Source: Serratia bockelmannii
Lineage (GTDB): Bacteria; Pseudomonadota; Gammaproteobacteria; Enterobacterales; Enterobacteriaceae
Direction of reading: 5' to 3'
Assembly (NCBI RefSeq): GCF_008011855.1
Contig: NZ_VOUX01000033.1
Coordinates: 1 to 64,000, forward strand
Length of the DNA: 64,000 nucleotides
Made by a program: the position numbers and the translations under genes. Below are positions 1 to 9,485 of the stretch, piece after piece (the first letter of the stretch is position 1; the number at the start of each line of letters is the position of its first letter). The notes beneath the pieces are model-generated. The model was not told the origin of the DNA and ran no database searches. It saw only the letters and a list, made by a program, of their open reading frames with translations.

Positions 1-430
1 CCTGCTGCGCGGCTTTTTTGGCTTTGGCGCGGGCGATAGCCGCTGCCACCGCGGCCTTGCGCGGATCTTCCTCGGCGATTGCCGGAGCCGGTTCCGCCGC
101 TGCAGGAGCATCCGCCTGTTGCGCGGCTTTCTTGGCTTTTACACGTGCCAGTGCCGCGGCAACCGCGGCTTTGCGCGGGTCTTCCTCGGCGGCAGCCGGA
201 GCCGGTTCCGCCGCTGCAGGGGCATCGGCCTGCTGCGCGGCTTTTTTGGCTTTGGCGCGGGCGATAGCCGCTGCCACCGCGGCCTTGCGCGGATCTTCCT
301 CGGCGGTTGCCGGAGCCGGTTCCGCCGCTGCATGGGCGTCAGATTGTTGCTCCGCTTTTTTGGCCTTCACGCGCGCCAAGGCGGCAGCAACGGCCGCTTT
401 CCGAGGATCGTCCTCTGTTGCGGCCGGGGC
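1..430 (-). repeat. 114-bp tandem repeat inside rsxC
   Basis: Units at 1-114, 115-228 and 229-342 are exactly 114 bp (38 codons) long and a more diverged fourth begins at 343. Units 1 and 3 are nearly identical, while unit 2 differs more. Each encodes a segment like [20 protein letters not shown] followed by an Ala/Pro/Glu linker. More units may lie beyond position 1. Confidence 0.93.
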
Positions 431-2173
431 GGTATTGTCTGCGGCCGGCGCTTCTTTACGCGCTTTCACGCGGGCCAGCGCCGCGGCCACGGCGGCTTTA
501 CGCGCGTCGTCGCCGGAGGCCGCCGGCGGTGCTTTCGTTTCCACCTCGGCAGCCAGCTGGGCACGCCGTTCGCGCGCCTGCGCTTTACGTGCTTCGCGGG
601 CAGCGATCATCTCGCTGTTGTCCGGCTGCTGGCCGTCGACCGGCGTAACCGCCGCTTCGGCATTCTTGCTGCGTACGCGCGCCAGCGCGGCCTGCACCGC
701 GCCCTGATCGTCGTCGGTCAGTTTCACGGCGGCCTTTTTATGTCGCTCTTCGCGCGCCAGTTTCTCGCGCTCCAGACGGGCCTGTTTGGCTTCGAAACGG
801 GCCTTGGCCTCGGCGGTGCGCGCCGCCTCCAGATCGATAGCCTTGATTTCGGCCTTTTCCTGCCGGTAGTACTGCACCAGCGGAATGTTGCTGGGGCAGA
901 CGAACGCGCAGGCGCCGCATTCGATGCAATCGAACAGGTTGTGGTTACGTGCCTTGTCGTGCTCCTGCCCGCGGCTGAACCAGTACAGCTGTTGCGGCAG
1001 CAGCCCGGCGGGGCAAGCGTCCACGCACAGGCCGCAGCGGATGCAGGATTGCTCGGGTTCCTGCGGCGTCATTTCATCGACCGTCGGCGCCAGAATGCAG
1101 TTGCTAATCTTGACGATTGGCACGTTCAGCGCGGGCAGGGTGAAGCCCATCAGCGGGCCGCCCATGACCACCATCTGCTGCGCCTGCGGGCGGAAACCGG
1201 TGAAGTCAAGCAGGTGCTGCACAGGCGTGCCGATGCGCGCCCACAGGTTACCGGGGCGCTCGATCGCCTCGCCGGTCAGGGTCACTACGCGCTCAATCAG
1301 CGGTTCGCCGTTGACGATCGCTCGCTTGATGGCGAAGGCGGTGCCGACGTTTTGCATCAATACGCCGATAGCGGAGGAGTGTTTGCCGTGCGGCACTTCC
1401 TTGCCGGTCAAAATTTTGGTCAGCTGCTTGGCGCCACCGGACGGGTATTTGGTCGGGATGACGCGCAGCGCAATGCTGGACTGGCCGCGTAACGCCTGTT
1501 TCAGCGCCGCGATTGCCTCCGGTTTGTTGTCTTCGATGCCGATCAGCGTGAGCTTGGGCTGCAGAATGTGTTGCAGGATCTGCGTGCCTTCAATGATCTG
1601 ATCGGCATTTTCCTGCATTAGGCGGTCGTCGGCGGTGATGTAAGGCTCGCACTCGGCGGCGTTGAGGATCAGCGTTTCCACGCCGCTCATGCCGCCTTGC
1701 AGCTTGCTGGCGGTCGGGAAACCGGCGCCGCCCAAACCGGCGATGCCGGCCTGATGAATACGTTGAATCAGTTCCGCGACAGGGGATTGACGATAGTCCG
1801 CCACCGGATCGCGCTCGCACCAGCGGTCTTCCCCGTCTGCCTCGATTATCACGCACAGCTCCGTCAGCCCGGACGGATGGGCGGTGATGTGCGGCGTAAT
1901 GGCGCTGACGGTGCCCGAGGTCGGGGCATGCACCGGCACGGTGCGGCCGCGGCCGACGGTCAGCGGTTGGCCTTTCAACACCCGATCGCCGGCGTTGACG
2001 CACAGTTCGCCTTCCGGCCCCAGGTGCTGCTGCAGCGGAATGATAAAGGTCTTGGGCAGGGGAGCGACACGCAGCGGCGTACCGCTGGACTGCGTTTTCA
2101 TTTCCGGTGGATGGATCCCGCCGTCGAAATCCCAGATCCGGTCTTTTTTAAAGGCGGCGAACAGATTAAGCAT
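1..2173 (-). CDS. rsxC: Ion-translocating electron transport complex subunit RsxC (RnfC), 3' end off the window
   Basis: This is the soluble subunit of the Rsx/Rnf complex at the inner membrane, which in enterobacteria keeps SoxR reduced. The visible protein starts [20 protein letters not shown] and runs 724 codons without reaching a stop. Two ferredoxin-type clusters are visible ([12 protein letters not shown] and [12 protein letters not shown]), preceded by the RnfC N-terminal SLBB/NQR-like region with the glycine-rich stretch [12 protein letters not shown]. The C-terminal part is an Ala/Lys-rich tail made of 38-residue repeats ([12 protein letters not shown]...). The start overlaps the end of rsxB by 8 bp, so translation is coupled. 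The gene is truncated only by the window edge. The family call is certain; the final length is unknown. Confidence 0.97.
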   Translation of the reverse strand, partial: MLNLFAAFKKDRIWDFDGGIHPPEMKTQSSGTPLRVAPLPKTFIIPLQQHLGPEGELCVNAGDRVLKGQPLTVGRGRTVPVHAPTSGTVSAITPHITAHPSGLTELCVIIEADGEDRWCERDPVADYRQSPVAELIQRIHQAGIAGLGGAGFPTASKLQGGMSGVETLILNAAECEPYITADDRLMQENADQIIEGTQILQHILQPKLTLIGIEDNKPEAIAALKQALRGQSSIALRVIPTKYPSGGAKQLTKILTGKEVPHGKHSSAIGVLMQNVGTAFAIKRAIVNGEPLIERVVTLTGEAIERPGNLWARIGTPVQHLLDFTGFRPQAQQMVVMGGPLMGFTLPALNVPIVKISNCILAPTVDEMTPQEPEQSCIRCGLCVDACPAGLLPQQLYWFSRGQEHDKARNHNLFDCIECGACAFVCPSNIPLVQYYRQEKAEIKAIDLEAARTAEAKARFEAKQARLEREKLAREERHKKAAVKLTDDDQGAVQAALARVRSKNAEAAVTPVDGQQPDNSEMIAAREARKAQARERRAQLAAEVETKAPPAASGDDARKAAVAAALARVKARKEAPAADNTAPAATEDDPRKAAVAAALARVKAKKAEQQSDAHAAAEPAPATAEEDPRKAAVAAAIARAKAKKAAQQADAPAAAEPAPAAAEEDPRKAAVAAALARVKAKKAAQQADAPAAAEPAPAIAEEDPRKAAVAAAIARAKAKKAAQQ

Positions 2174-2738
2174 GTTGCTCCACGTGGATCACTTGCACCG
2201 GGATCGTCTTCATGTCCCACTTCCAGTTGGCGGTGGTGGTAGCGACCGGTCTCATTTCAATACAGTCGGTAGGGCAAGGGGCGACGCACAGATCGCAGCC
2301 GGTACAGAGGTCGGTAATGACGGTATGCATGGCGCGGGTGGCGCCGACGATGGCGTCCACCGGGCAGGCCTGAATGCACTTGGTGCAACCGATGCAGTTG
2401 GCCTCGTCGATATAGGCCACCTTACGCTCCGGCTCGGCGGCGGCTTCGCTACCCAGCGGCTGCGGCTCTACGTTGAGCAGCTCCGCCAGTTTCAGCATCA
2501 CCTGTTCGCCGCCTGGCGCGCATTTGTTGATCATCTCGCCGTTGGCCACTGCCTCGGCATAGGGGCGACAGCCGGGGTAGCCGCACTGGCCGCACTGGCT
2601 CTGCGGCAGGATTGCGTCGACCTGCTCGGCGACCGGATCCTCTTCCACCTCAAAACGGCGCGCGGCGTAACCCAGCACCAGTCCGAACAGCAGCCCGAGC
2701 GCGCTTAAAGCCGCGATAGCTATCCACAACGCAGTCAT
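2166..2738 (-). CDS. rsxB: Electron transport complex subunit RsxB (RnfB)
   Basis: RsxB is the iron-sulfur subunit that passes electrons within the Rsx complex. The 190-residue protein has an N-terminal membrane anchor (residues 1-28). This is followed by a four-cysteine 4Fe-4S domain ([15 protein letters not shown]) and two ferredoxin clusters ([16 protein letters not shown] and [16 protein letters not shown]). Length and motif order match the family. It shares one base with the end of rsxA and overlaps rsxC by 8 bp, as in the conserved rsxABC operon. Confidence 0.97.
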   Translation of the reverse strand: MTALWIAIAALSALGLLFGLVLGYAARRFEVEEDPVAEQVDAILPQSQCGQCGYPGCRPYAEAVANGEMINKCAPGGEQVMLKLAELLNVEPQPLGSEAAAEPERKVAYIDEANCIGCTKCIQACPVDAIVGATRAMHTVITDLCTGCDLCVAPCPTDCIEMRPVATTTANWKWDMKTIPVQVIHVEQHA

Positions 2739-3319
2739 TAGAATTTCACCAGCCCGGTAAAGCCCATAAAGGCCAGCGACATCAGCCCGGCGGTGATCAG
2801 CGCGATCGAGGAGCCGCGGAACGGCGCTGGGACGTCGGCGACCGCCAGACGTTCGCGAATGGCGGCGAACAGCACCATAACCAGCGAGAAACCGGCGGCG
2901 GCGCTGAAGCCGTAAACGGCGGACTGCAGGAAGTTATAGCCGAGGTTGACGTTAAGCAACGCTACGCCCAGCACCGCACAGTTGGTGGTGATCAGCGGCA
3001 GGAAGATGCCCAGCAGGCGGTAGAGTGCCGGGCTGGTCTTGCGCACCACCATCTCGGTGAACTGAACGACGACGGCGATCACCAGAATGAAGGAGAGCGT
3101 GCGCAGATACACCAGATCCAGCGGAACCAGAATAAAGGTGTTGATCACCCAGGCGCTGACGGAGGCCAGCGTCATAACGAAGGTGGTGGCCATTCCCATG
3201 CCGATGGCGCTTTCCAGCTTCTTGGAAACGCCGAGGAACGGGCACAGGCCAAGAAACTTCACCAGAACGAAGTTGTTCACCAGTACGGTGCCGACAAACA
3301 GGAGCAGGTATTCGGTCAT
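2738..3319 (-). CDS. rsxA: Electron transport complex subunit RsxA (RnfA)
   Basis: RsxA is a 193-residue polytopic inner-membrane subunit of the Rsx/Rnf complex. It begins [20 protein letters not shown] and contains about six hydrophobic segments, including the family stretch [20 protein letters not shown]. It is the first gene of the rsx operon here and lies 135 bp after ydgK on the same strand. Length and residues agree with enterobacterial RsxA. Confidence 0.97.
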   Translation of the reverse strand: MTEYLLLFVGTVLVNNFVLVKFLGLCPFLGVSKKLESAIGMGMATTFVMTLASVSAWVINTFILVPLDLVYLRTLSFILVIAVVVQFTEMVVRKTSPALYRLLGIFLPLITTNCAVLGVALLNVNLGYNFLQSAVYGFSAAAGFSLVMVLFAAIRERLAVADVPAPFRGSSIALITAGLMSLAFMGFTGLVKF

Positions 3320-3454
3320 TGCGATGCCTAAAAAAATAAAAGCCGCCTATTATCGGGAATCGGCGGCCGGACGACAACATATGAATCGCAGGGGTATTGC
3401 CTTTTTTGGTGAAAATTTACACAAATCACCCAATAAAACGTGCTGCAACTCCCT

Positions 3455-3895
3455 TTAACGTTCGGTAAAGGTCCCTTTGACCCGCTGCGAACGCTTGATG
3501 TAAGGCACCAGCAGCGCCGCCATCAGCAGCGGCCAGCCGAGGCTGCGCACCGCCACTTCATCCGGCACCGGCGCGAAGGCGAAGGCTTTCACCGCCAGAA
3601 TTACCGTGATCAGCAGCCATAACAAGAACAGCTTGGGGAAGCGCTGCGAGCGCTGGCAAAACAGAAACACCAGCCACAGGGTGAAGCCCCACATCAAAAG
3701 CGTGGTCAGCACCGAAAAGTACCATTGCAGGGTAAATGCCTGGGCGTTGGTCAACAGATAGTCGCGCGACTCGGGCATGAAGATCGCCATGGCGTACAGG
3801 AGCAGCATCAGGCTGGCGCTGAGCAGGGTGACGATCAGATAGGCCAGCGGGGCCAGCAACCAACCGCCGATACGAGTGTATTCAGCTTGAGACAT
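3455..3895 (-). CDS. ydgK: DUF2569 inner-membrane protein YdgK
   Basis: This 146-residue protein has four hydrophobic segments (about 11-37, 57-79, 86-104 and 117-131) and begins MSQAEYTRIGGWLLAPLAYL, the DUF2569 signature region. YdgK sits immediately upstream of rsxA in enterobacteria and does so here. Its function is unknown; the location next to the Rsx membrane complex is the only hint. No SoxS-type or other operator was recognised upstream. Confidence 0.9.
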   Translation of the reverse strand: MSQAEYTRIGGWLLAPLAYLIVTLLSASLMLLLYAMAIFMPESRDYLLTNAQAFTLQWYFSVLTTLLMWGFTLWLVFLFCQRSQRFPKLFLLWLLITVILAVKAFAFAPVPDEVAVRSLGWPLLMAALLVPYIKRSQRVKGTFTER

Positions 3896-4117
3896 AAAGG
3901 CTTCCTGATTGAAACGGGGATCACAGGCGGCATAGCTTAGCGGGTAATATAGGCTTCGTCATCTCTATCAACCGGATAGCTCGGCATCGCGACGCCGGGC
4001 CGCACGTTTGGCTACGCCGGCCTCGCTTCGAATTAACATCTCATTTACTTCTTGTTCCATCCGGCCGCATGGTGTCAAATCGAAAGGGTCTGTCGTGAGC
4101 CAGCAAGAGGAAATCCC

Positions 4118-5158
4118 ATGGCTGAGAAAATTCGTGTCGGGCTGGTCGGTTACGGCTACGCCGGCAAAACCTTTCATGCGCCGCTGATTGCCGGTACACC
4201 GGGGCTGGAGCTGGCCGCCGTCTCCAGCAGCGATGCCGGCAAAGTGCACGCCGACTGGCCGTCGATGACGGTGGTGGGTGGTGCGCAGGCGCTGTTCGCC
4301 GATCCGGCCCTCGATCTGATCGTCATTCCTACCCCCAACGATACCCATTTCCCGCTGGCGCAGCAGGCGTTGGCCGCCGGCAAGCACGTGGTGGTGGATA
4401 AACCGTTTACCGTGACATTGTCACAAGCGCAGGCACTGCAACAGCAGGCGCAGCAGAGTGGTTTATTGCTGTCGGTGTTCCACAACCGCCGCTGGGACAG
4501 CGATTTCCTCACCCTTAAAGCGCTGTTAAACGACGGTTCGCTGGGCGAGGTGGTGTATTTCGAGTCACATTTCGATCGCTATCGGCCGCAGGTGCGCCAG
4601 CGCTGGCGCGAACAGGGCGGCGTCGGCAGCGGTATCTGGTTCGATTTGGGGCCGCATCTGCTCGATCAGGCGCTGCAACTCTTCGGCAAACCCGAACGGC
4701 TGTTTGTCGATCTGGGTGAGCTGCGGCCGGGGGCGCAGGCGGTGGACTATTTCCACGCGCTGCTGAGCTATGGCGATCGCCGTGTGGTGCTGCACGCCAG
4801 CATGCTGGCTGCGGCAGAGAGCCCGCGCTACGTGGTGCACGGCACCCGTGGCAGCTATGTCAAATACGGTCTGGATCCGCAGGAAGACCGACTGAAGGCC
4901 GGTGAGCGCCTGCCACAGGCCGATTGGGGCTATGACATGCGCGATGGTGTAGTGACGCTGTCACGTGACGATCTGCTGGCTGAGAAACCGCTGCTCAATA
5001 TTCCCGGCAATTACCCGGCTTATTACGCGGCGGTGCGCGACGCGATTGCCGGCATAGGTGAAAATCCGGTGCCGGCCGCCGACGCCATCGCGGTAATGGC
5101 ATTGATCGAACTGGGGTTGGAATCGGCCCGGCTGCAGCAGGCGCTGCTGGTGGTCTGA
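4118..5158 (+). CDS. ydgJ: Gfo/Idh/MocA-family oxidoreductase YdgJ
   Basis: This is a predicted NAD(P)-dependent oxidoreductase of 346 residues. The N-terminal Rossmann fold carries GLVGYGYAGKTFHAPLI (residues 8-24). The cofactor/catalytic lysine region reads GKHVVVDKPFTV and the C-terminal half holds the family's HLLDQALQLFG segment. I chose ATG 4118 because GAGGAAATCCC precedes it and because homologues start near MAEKIRVGLVGYGYAG; an in-frame upstream ATG at 4052 would add 22 unlike residues. The substrate is unknown. It is divergent from ydgK. A hairpin with a T-run follows at 5177. Confidence 0.93.
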   Translation: MAEKIRVGLVGYGYAGKTFHAPLIAGTPGLELAAVSSSDAGKVHADWPSMTVVGGAQALFADPALDLIVIPTPNDTHFPLAQQALAAGKHVVVDKPFTVTLSQAQALQQQAQQSGLLLSVFHNRRWDSDFLTLKALLNDGSLGEVVYFESHFDRYRPQVRQRWREQGGVGSGIWFDLGPHLLDQALQLFGKPERLFVDLGELRPGAQAVDYFHALLSYGDRRVVLHASMLAAAESPRYVVHGTRGSYVKYGLDPQEDRLKAGERLPQADWGYDMRDGVVTLSRDDLLAEKPLLNIPGNYPAYYAAVRDAIAGIGENPVPAADAIAVMALIELGLESARLQQALLVV

Positions 5159-5176
5159 TCCCGTTCATTCCTCTGT

Positions 5177-5201
5177 GCCCGGCGCAACGTCGGGCCTTTT
5201 T
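5177..5201 (+). terminator. Rho-independent terminator of ydgJ
   Basis: The stem 5177-5184 pairs with 5188-5195 (one G-T pair) around a CAA loop and is followed by a run of five T. It lies 19 bp after the ydgJ stop. Confidence 0.8.
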
Positions 5202-5230
5202 ACGACTTTACGTGCAAGGAAATCCGTTTC

Positions 5231-6235
5231 ATGTCCTGGTTGCAGCGTTTGCGCATTGATAAATTTTTGCTGGTTCTGATTTTTGTGGTGATCGTCGCCT
5301 CGCTGTTCCCCTGCGAAGGCATCTGGAAAACCTTCTTTGAACACCTGACCACCGCCGCCATCGCGCTGCTGTTCTTTATGCACGGCGCCAAGCTGTCGCG
5401 TGAGGCGATCATCGCCGGCATGAGTCACTGGAAGCTGCACCTGCTGGTGTTCCTCAGCACCTTTGCGCTGTTCCCGCTGCTCGGGCTGGCGATGAACCTG
5501 CTGGTGCCGGGCATCATGACGCCGACGGTCTATCTCGGCTTCCTCTACCTGTGCGCGCTGCCGGCCACGGTGCAATCGGCCATCGCCTTTACGTCGGCGG
5601 CGGGCGGTAACGTGGCGGCGGCGATTTGCAGCGCCTCGGCGTCGAGCATTCTCGGCGTGTTCCTGTCGCCGCTGCTGGTGGGGGCGCTGATGCATACTCA
5701 GGGCGGCAATACCGACGTGCTGCACGCCATCGGTTCGATCATTTTGCAATTGATGGTGCCGTTCGTGATCGGCCACCTGGCGCGGCCATTGATCGGCAAG
5801 TGGGTCGATCGCCATCGCAAGTTGATCAACTTGACCGACCGTTCATCGATCCTGCTGGTGGTGTATACCGCATTCAGCGCGGCGGTGGTGGAAGGGATTT
5901 GGCACCGTATCGACGGTTGGTCGCTGCTGACTATCCTGGTGATGTCGCTGGTGCTGCTGACGGTGGTGCTGGTGATCAACACCTACGCGGCGCGCTGGCT
6001 GGGCTTCAACACCGCCGATGAGATCACCATCGTCTTCTGCGGCTCGAAAAAGAGCCTGGCGAACGGCATCCCGATGGCCAACGTGCTGTTCCCGGCCGCG
6101 GCGGTGGGCGCCATGGTGCTGCCGCTGATGATTTTCCACCAGGTTCAACTGATGGTGTGCGCGGTGCTGGCGCAGCGCTATGCGCGTAAAACCGCTAAAC
6201 AGCGGTCCGAGGCGGAGGCGCTGGTGGCCAAATAG
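5231..6235 (+). CDS. yfeH: Bile acid:sodium symporter family protein YfeH
   Basis: This 334-residue membrane protein has about ten hydrophobic segments of the SBF-like (BASS) fold. The conserved stretches LCALPATVQSAIAFTSAAGG and VFCGSKKSLANGIPMAN are characteristic of the YfeH branch. The physiological substrate is not established. It follows ydgJ by 72 bp after a terminator, so it probably has its own promoter. It ends 11 bp from the convergent ATPase gene. In E. coli yfeH lies elsewhere, so its position here is a local rearrangement. Confidence 0.88.
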   Translation: MSWLQRLRIDKFLLVLIFVVIVASLFPCEGIWKTFFEHLTTAAIALLFFMHGAKLSREAIIAGMSHWKLHLLVFLSTFALFPLLGLAMNLLVPGIMTPTVYLGFLYLCALPATVQSAIAFTSAAGGNVAAAICSASASSILGVFLSPLLVGALMHTQGGNTDVLHAIGSIILQLMVPFVIGHLARPLIGKWVDRHRKLINLTDRSSILLVVYTAFSAAVVEGIWHRIDGWSLLTILVMSLVLLTVVLVINTYAARWLGFNTADEITIVFCGSKKSLANGIPMANVLFPAAAVGAMVLPLMIFHQVQLMVCAVLAQRYARKTAKQRSEAEALVAK

Positions 6236-6246
6236 GCCGCAGGCCG

Positions 6247-6792
6247 CTAACGGTGGCTCAGCGCGTCGAGCAGAAAGTCGGCGCGCTCATCGGGTGAAAC
6301 GCGCGGCAGCTCTTGCAGCCGATAGCCATAGCGGCGATAGATGGCCACCATCGCCCGATAGGTCTGCTCGGCTTCGGCGAAAGACTGTTTCCTCTCGCTG
6401 TCCTGCGCATAGATCGCTTGCCACGGCGGGGTGATGAACACCGTATCGGCATAGCGAAAGGCGTCGATCGCCGCTGTTAAGGGGGCGGGGATCGATAATC
6501 CGCACAGCGTCAGGTAACCGGCGATATCCGGCAGGCCGCGATCGAAGAACCAACATGTTGCACCCGTCGCTTCGCGCCATGAATGCAGTTCCCAATCGAG
6601 CATCCGCTCGGCGAAGGCCTGACGATCGCCCCACGGTAGCGCATTACCCCCAATATTCACCTGATGCTGAATAATCGCCCGGCCCGCCTCCAAGGAGTGC
6701 GGGTAACCACGGCGATGAAGAACGTCGATGAGCGTGCTTTTGCCCGAACCCGGGCCGCCGGTCAGCACGATGCGGCGTAGTTTGTCAGACAT
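6247..6792 (-). CDS. Predicted AAA-family P-loop ATPase/kinase
   Basis: The product is 181 residues when started at ATG 6792, which has AGAGGAA at good spacing; a longer start at 6813 would translate that Shine-Dalgarno sequence. A Walker A motif (LTGGPGSGKST) lies near the N-terminus and an aspartate-containing strand (CWFFDRGLPDIAGY) resembles Walker B/nucleoside-kinase folds of the AAA_28 type. Such proteins are predicted nucleotide-dependent kinases or ATPases without an assigned substrate. It converges on yfeH and lies downstream of add, separated from it by the add terminator. Confidence 0.8.
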   Translation of the reverse strand: MSDKLRRIVLTGGPGSGKSTLIDVLHRRGYPHSLEAGRAIIQHQVNIGGNALPWGDRQAFAERMLDWELHSWREATGATCWFFDRGLPDIAGYLTLCGLSIPAPLTAAIDAFRYADTVFITPPWQAIYAQDSERKQSFAEAEQTYRAMVAIYRRYGYRLQELPRVSPDERADFLLDALSHR

Positions 6793-6875
6793 ACGGAATT
6801 CCTCTCTTGCCACAGAGTGATGGGGTGAAAACAGCGATAAAGACGAGCAGGCGGAAGAAAACGGGGGATGAGAAG

Positions 6876-6895
6876 AAGGCGCCGTTTGGCGCCTT
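6876..6895 (-). terminator. Terminator downstream of add
   Basis: A perfect stem AAGGCGCC/GGCGCCTT (6876-6883 and 6888-6895) with a four-base loop lies 7 bp beyond the add stop. On the minus strand it is followed by a pyrimidine-rich CTTCTTCTC tract. Confidence 0.7.
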
Positions 6896-6902
6896 GGGAG
6901 AT

Positions 6903-7901
6903 TTAGCCCTGCACTTTGGCGCGCAGTGCCTGTTTTTCCTGTTCGCTGAGGAAAGCCAGCTTCAGGCCATTTTCCTGAGCGGTGCGGATTTCTTCCGGCG
7001 TCAGCCCGGCCTGCGGCGCGGCGACGCGGTATTCATGCTCGATCTCGATGCCCTGAACCGCCGGATCGTCGGTGTTGATCGACGCCAGCACGCCGTGGCG
7101 CAGGAAAGTGGCCAGCGGATGCTGCGCCAGCGACGGCACGGTGCTGGTCTGGATGTTGGAGGTCAGGCAGGACTCGATGCCGATGCCGTGTTCCGCCAGG
7201 AAGTCCATCAGCGCTGGATCTTCGACCGCTTTCACCCCGTGGCCGATACGTTCGGCACCCAGCTCGCGGATCGCCTGCCAGATGCTTTCCGGGCCGGCGG
7301 CTTCGCCCGCGTGCACGGTGATGCGCAGGCCGGCGTCGCGCGCGCGGTTGAAGTGGCTGAGGAACAGGCTACCGGGGAAGCCCAGCTCATCGCCCGCCAA
7401 GTCCAGCGCGGTAATGCCGTCGCGGTGCGCCAGCAATCCTTCCAGCTCTTGCAGACAGGCAGCCTCGCCAAAGGTGCGGCTCATGATGCCGATCAGGCGA
7501 ATGTCGATGTCGCGATCGCGGCAGCCCGAGCGGATCCCGTCGATCACCGCTTCCACCACGCCGGCGACCGGCAACTGATGCTTCATCGCCATGTAGTAAG
7601 GGGAAAAACGCAGCTCGGCGTAGTGCAGGCCGGCGTTGGCGGCGTCCTCGACGTTTTCGTAAGCCACCCGGCGGCAGGCGTCCAGATCGCCCAGCACCGC
7701 CACGCCCCAGTCCAGTTTCTGCAGGAAGCTGACCAGATCCGGTTCGGCATGGGTGATCTGCACGTGCGGGCGCAGGCTCTCCAAATCATTGGCCGGCAGG
7801 GCGAGATTGAACTGGCGACCGAGGTCGAGAATGGTCTGCGCGCGGATGTTGCCGTCGAGATGGCGGTGAATGTCGGTAAGCGGTAGGCGGGGATCGATCA
7901 T
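6903..7901 (-). CDS. add: Adenosine deaminase
   Basis: The enzyme hydrolyses adenosine and deoxyadenosine to inosine and ammonia in purine salvage. The 332-residue protein begins [20 protein letters not shown], with the zinc-binding HxH. It carries [13 protein letters not shown] (catalytic Glu region), ERIGHGV and the metal-binding SINTDDPAV near the C-terminus. ATG 7901 matches the usual family start; a GTG three codons earlier is possible. In E. coli add follows malY; here three genes separate them. Confidence 0.96.
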   Translation of the reverse strand: MIDPRLPLTDIHRHLDGNIRAQTILDLGRQFNLALPANDLESLRPHVQITHAEPDLVSFLQKLDWGVAVLGDLDACRRVAYENVEDAANAGLHYAELRFSPYYMAMKHQLPVAGVVEAVIDGIRSGCRDRDIDIRLIGIMSRTFGEAACLQELEGLLAHRDGITALDLAGDELGFPGSLFLSHFNRARDAGLRITVHAGEAAGPESIWQAIRELGAERIGHGVKAVEDPALMDFLAEHGIGIESCLTSNIQTSTVPSLAQHPLATFLRHGVLASINTDDPAVQGIEIEHEYRVAAPQAGLTPEEIRTAQENGLKLAFLSEQEKQALRAKVQG

Positions 7902-7986
7902 GCTGGGCACTCGCTAATTATCGTAGGTAAAGTGCAGAACAGTATAAAAACAAATGGATGAAACTTGCCATCGCGTTGCATAAAAA

Positions 7987-8002
7987 AGTGACGTGAATCA
8001 CA
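7987..8002. promoter_or_regulatory. Candidate CRP site upstream of add
   Basis: AGTGACGTGAATCACA matches the TGTGA-N6-TCACA pattern at 9 of 10 core bases. It lies 86-101 bp upstream of the add start. Its role is inferred only from the match and the position. Confidence 0.4.
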
Positions 8003-8005
8003 AAT

Positions 8006-8025
8006 AATGCGAGATATATCGCATT
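8006..8025 (-). terminator. Hairpin after the DeoR-family gene
   Basis: AATGCGA and TCGCATT form a perfect 7-bp stem with a six-base loop, 12 bp past the regulator's stop. Only a weak T-rich tract follows on the minus strand. Confidence 0.4.
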
Positions 8026-8036
8026 ATCGTCGTGAA

Positions 8037-8792
8037 TCAGGCTTTCAACACGCTGACGCCCGCCTGCTGCAACGGCGCGATCAGCGCGTCATCGGTAGCC
8101 CGCTCAACGATGATGGTGTGCGCCAGCGTAATGTCACCGATCGCATACTGCGAGGCGGCGTTAAGCTTGGCGGCGGAAGCCAGCACCACGGTTTCCGCCG
8201 CGCGGGCCGCCAGCGCGCGTTTGATGTAAGCCTCCTCCAGATCGCCGGTGCTCAGCCCCGCAGTGGGGTGCACGCCGGTCACGCCCATAAAATAGAGATC
8301 GGCGCGAATATGCGACATCGCTTCCACCGCGGCGGCGCCGACGCTGACGATCGAATGCTTGTACAGCCGGCCACCGATCAGAATCACCTCGACCGTGGGG
8401 TGATCGACCAGGCCCACGGCGACGCTGGGGCTGTGGGTGACGATGGTGGCGTTCAGGTTGAGCGGCAACTGCCTGACCAGCTCTGCAGAGGTGGTGCCAC
8501 CGTCGATAATCACTACCTGGCCGGGGGCGATCAGCGCAGCTGCTGCTTTGGCGATCGCGCGTTTGGCGCCGGATTCCAACTGATTGCGTTCGGCAAAGCT
8601 GGCAATGGCGGAAGAAACCGGCAGGGCGCCGCCATGCACCCGCTGCAGCAACCCCTCGGCGTCCAGTTCGCGCAAATCGCGCCGGACAGTATCTTCCGAC
8701 AGCCCGAACATTTCGCTGAGCTGCTTGGCCAATACCTGGCCGTCCTGAGCCAGTTTTTCCAGAATGATTTTCTTGCGCTGGCTGGTCAACAT
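8037..8792 (-). CDS. DeoR/GlpR-family transcriptional regulator
   Basis: This 251-residue repressor-type protein has an N-terminal DeoR helix-turn-helix (QRKKIILEKL...AKQLSEMFGLSEDTVRRDLREL). The C-terminal DeoRC sugar-phosphate sensor shows IDGGTTSAELVRQLP, VILIGGRLYKHSIVSVG and MGVTGVHPTAGLS. I place the start at ATG 8792, 8 nt from AGAGGA; ATG 8798 is two codons earlier but too close to that site. It is divergent from the nudK/DUF4406 pair, its likely target. The ligand, probably a phosphorylated sugar, is unknown. Confidence 0.9.
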   Translation of the reverse strand: MLTSQRKKIILEKLAQDGQVLAKQLSEMFGLSEDTVRRDLRELDAEGLLQRVHGGALPVSSAIASFAERNQLESGAKRAIAKAAAALIAPGQVVIIDGGTTSAELVRQLPLNLNATIVTHSPSVAVGLVDHPTVEVILIGGRLYKHSIVSVGAAAVEAMSHIRADLYFMGVTGVHPTAGLSTGDLEEAYIKRALAARAAETVVLASAAKLNAASQYAIGDITLAHTIIVERATDDALIAPLQQAGVSVLKA

Positions 8793-8819
8793 GGCCATGT
8801 TCCTCTCAAATTTGGTTTG

Positions 8820-8856
8820 CACGAAATATCTTGATAATACACGAAACTGCACGATA
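8820..8856. promoter_or_regulatory. Three phased CACGA(A/T)A repeats between the DeoR gene and nudK
   Basis: CACGAAA occurs at 8820-8826 and 8840-8846 and CACGATA at 8850-8856, so the copies are spaced 20 and 10 bp apart on one face of the helix. They lie in the divergent promoter region and are a plausible operator for the neighbouring DeoR-type protein. Confidence 0.5.
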
Positions 8857-8889
8857 GTATCAATTTCCTTCCTCTGGCGGAGTAAACCG

Positions 8890-9485
8890 ATGATAGCCAC
8901 CAAAGACAGGGTTCGCATTGTCGAAACCCGGGTGTTGTCCGATGACTGGTACCTGCTGAAAAAACCACCTTTGATTTTCTGCGGCGCGACGGCGTCTGGC
9001 AGCGGCAAAGTCGCGAGACCTACGATCGCGGTGATGGCGCGGTCATTTTGCTGTTCAACCGGCAGGCGCAAACGGTGATTCTGACGCGCCAGTTCCGTTT
9101 TCCGGTCTTCGTCAACGGCCATGACGGCATGTTGATTGAGGCTGCCGCCGGGTTGCTGGACAACGCGTCGCCGGAGGCGCGCATTCGCGCCGAAGCGGAA
9201 GAAGAAACCGGCTATTTCGTGCAGAGCGTGGAAAAGGTGTTCGAAGCCTACATGAGCCCAGGCTCGGTCACCGAGAAGCTGCACTTTTTCGTCGGCGAAT
9301 ATCAGGCGGGCGATCGCATCAACGAGGGCGGCGGGGTGGCGGCTGAGGGGGAGGATCTGGAGGTGCTCGAGCTGCCGCTGGCGCAAGCCCTGCAGGCGAT
9401 TCGCCAGGGCACGATCGTTGATGCCAAGACCATCATGCTGCTGCAGTTTGTCGCCTTGAACCGGACGTTGGAGGAAGAACGATGA
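8890..9485 (+). pseudogene. nudK: NudK-like Nudix hydrolase (GDP-mannose pyrophosphatase type) with a frameshift
   Basis: From ATG 8890 (preceded by GGCGGAG) the frame reads MIATKDRVRIVETRVLSDDW and then YLLKK, after which it leaves the NudK frame at an A6 run (8959-8964) and stops at 9078. In the frame one base back, codons resembling FDFLRRDGVWQRQSRETYDR continue without interruption into LFNRQAQTVILTRQFRF. That frame then gives the Nudix core AEAEEETGYF and an end at 9485. One additional A would restore a full-length NudK of about 198 residues. This is a real mutation, a sequencing error in a homopolymer, or slippage on AAAAAA. NudK enzymes cleave GDP-mannose. The stop overlaps the next start (ATGA). 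Confidence 0.8.

Noticed and set aside
1-342. CRISPR-like array
   Set aside because: The repeats are contiguous 114-bp coding units without spacers and stay in the rsxC frame.
18-1492. Long open frames on the plus strand over rsxC
   Set aside because: They mirror the GC-rich rsxC coding strand and its tandem repeat, and lack family resemblance and ribosome sites.
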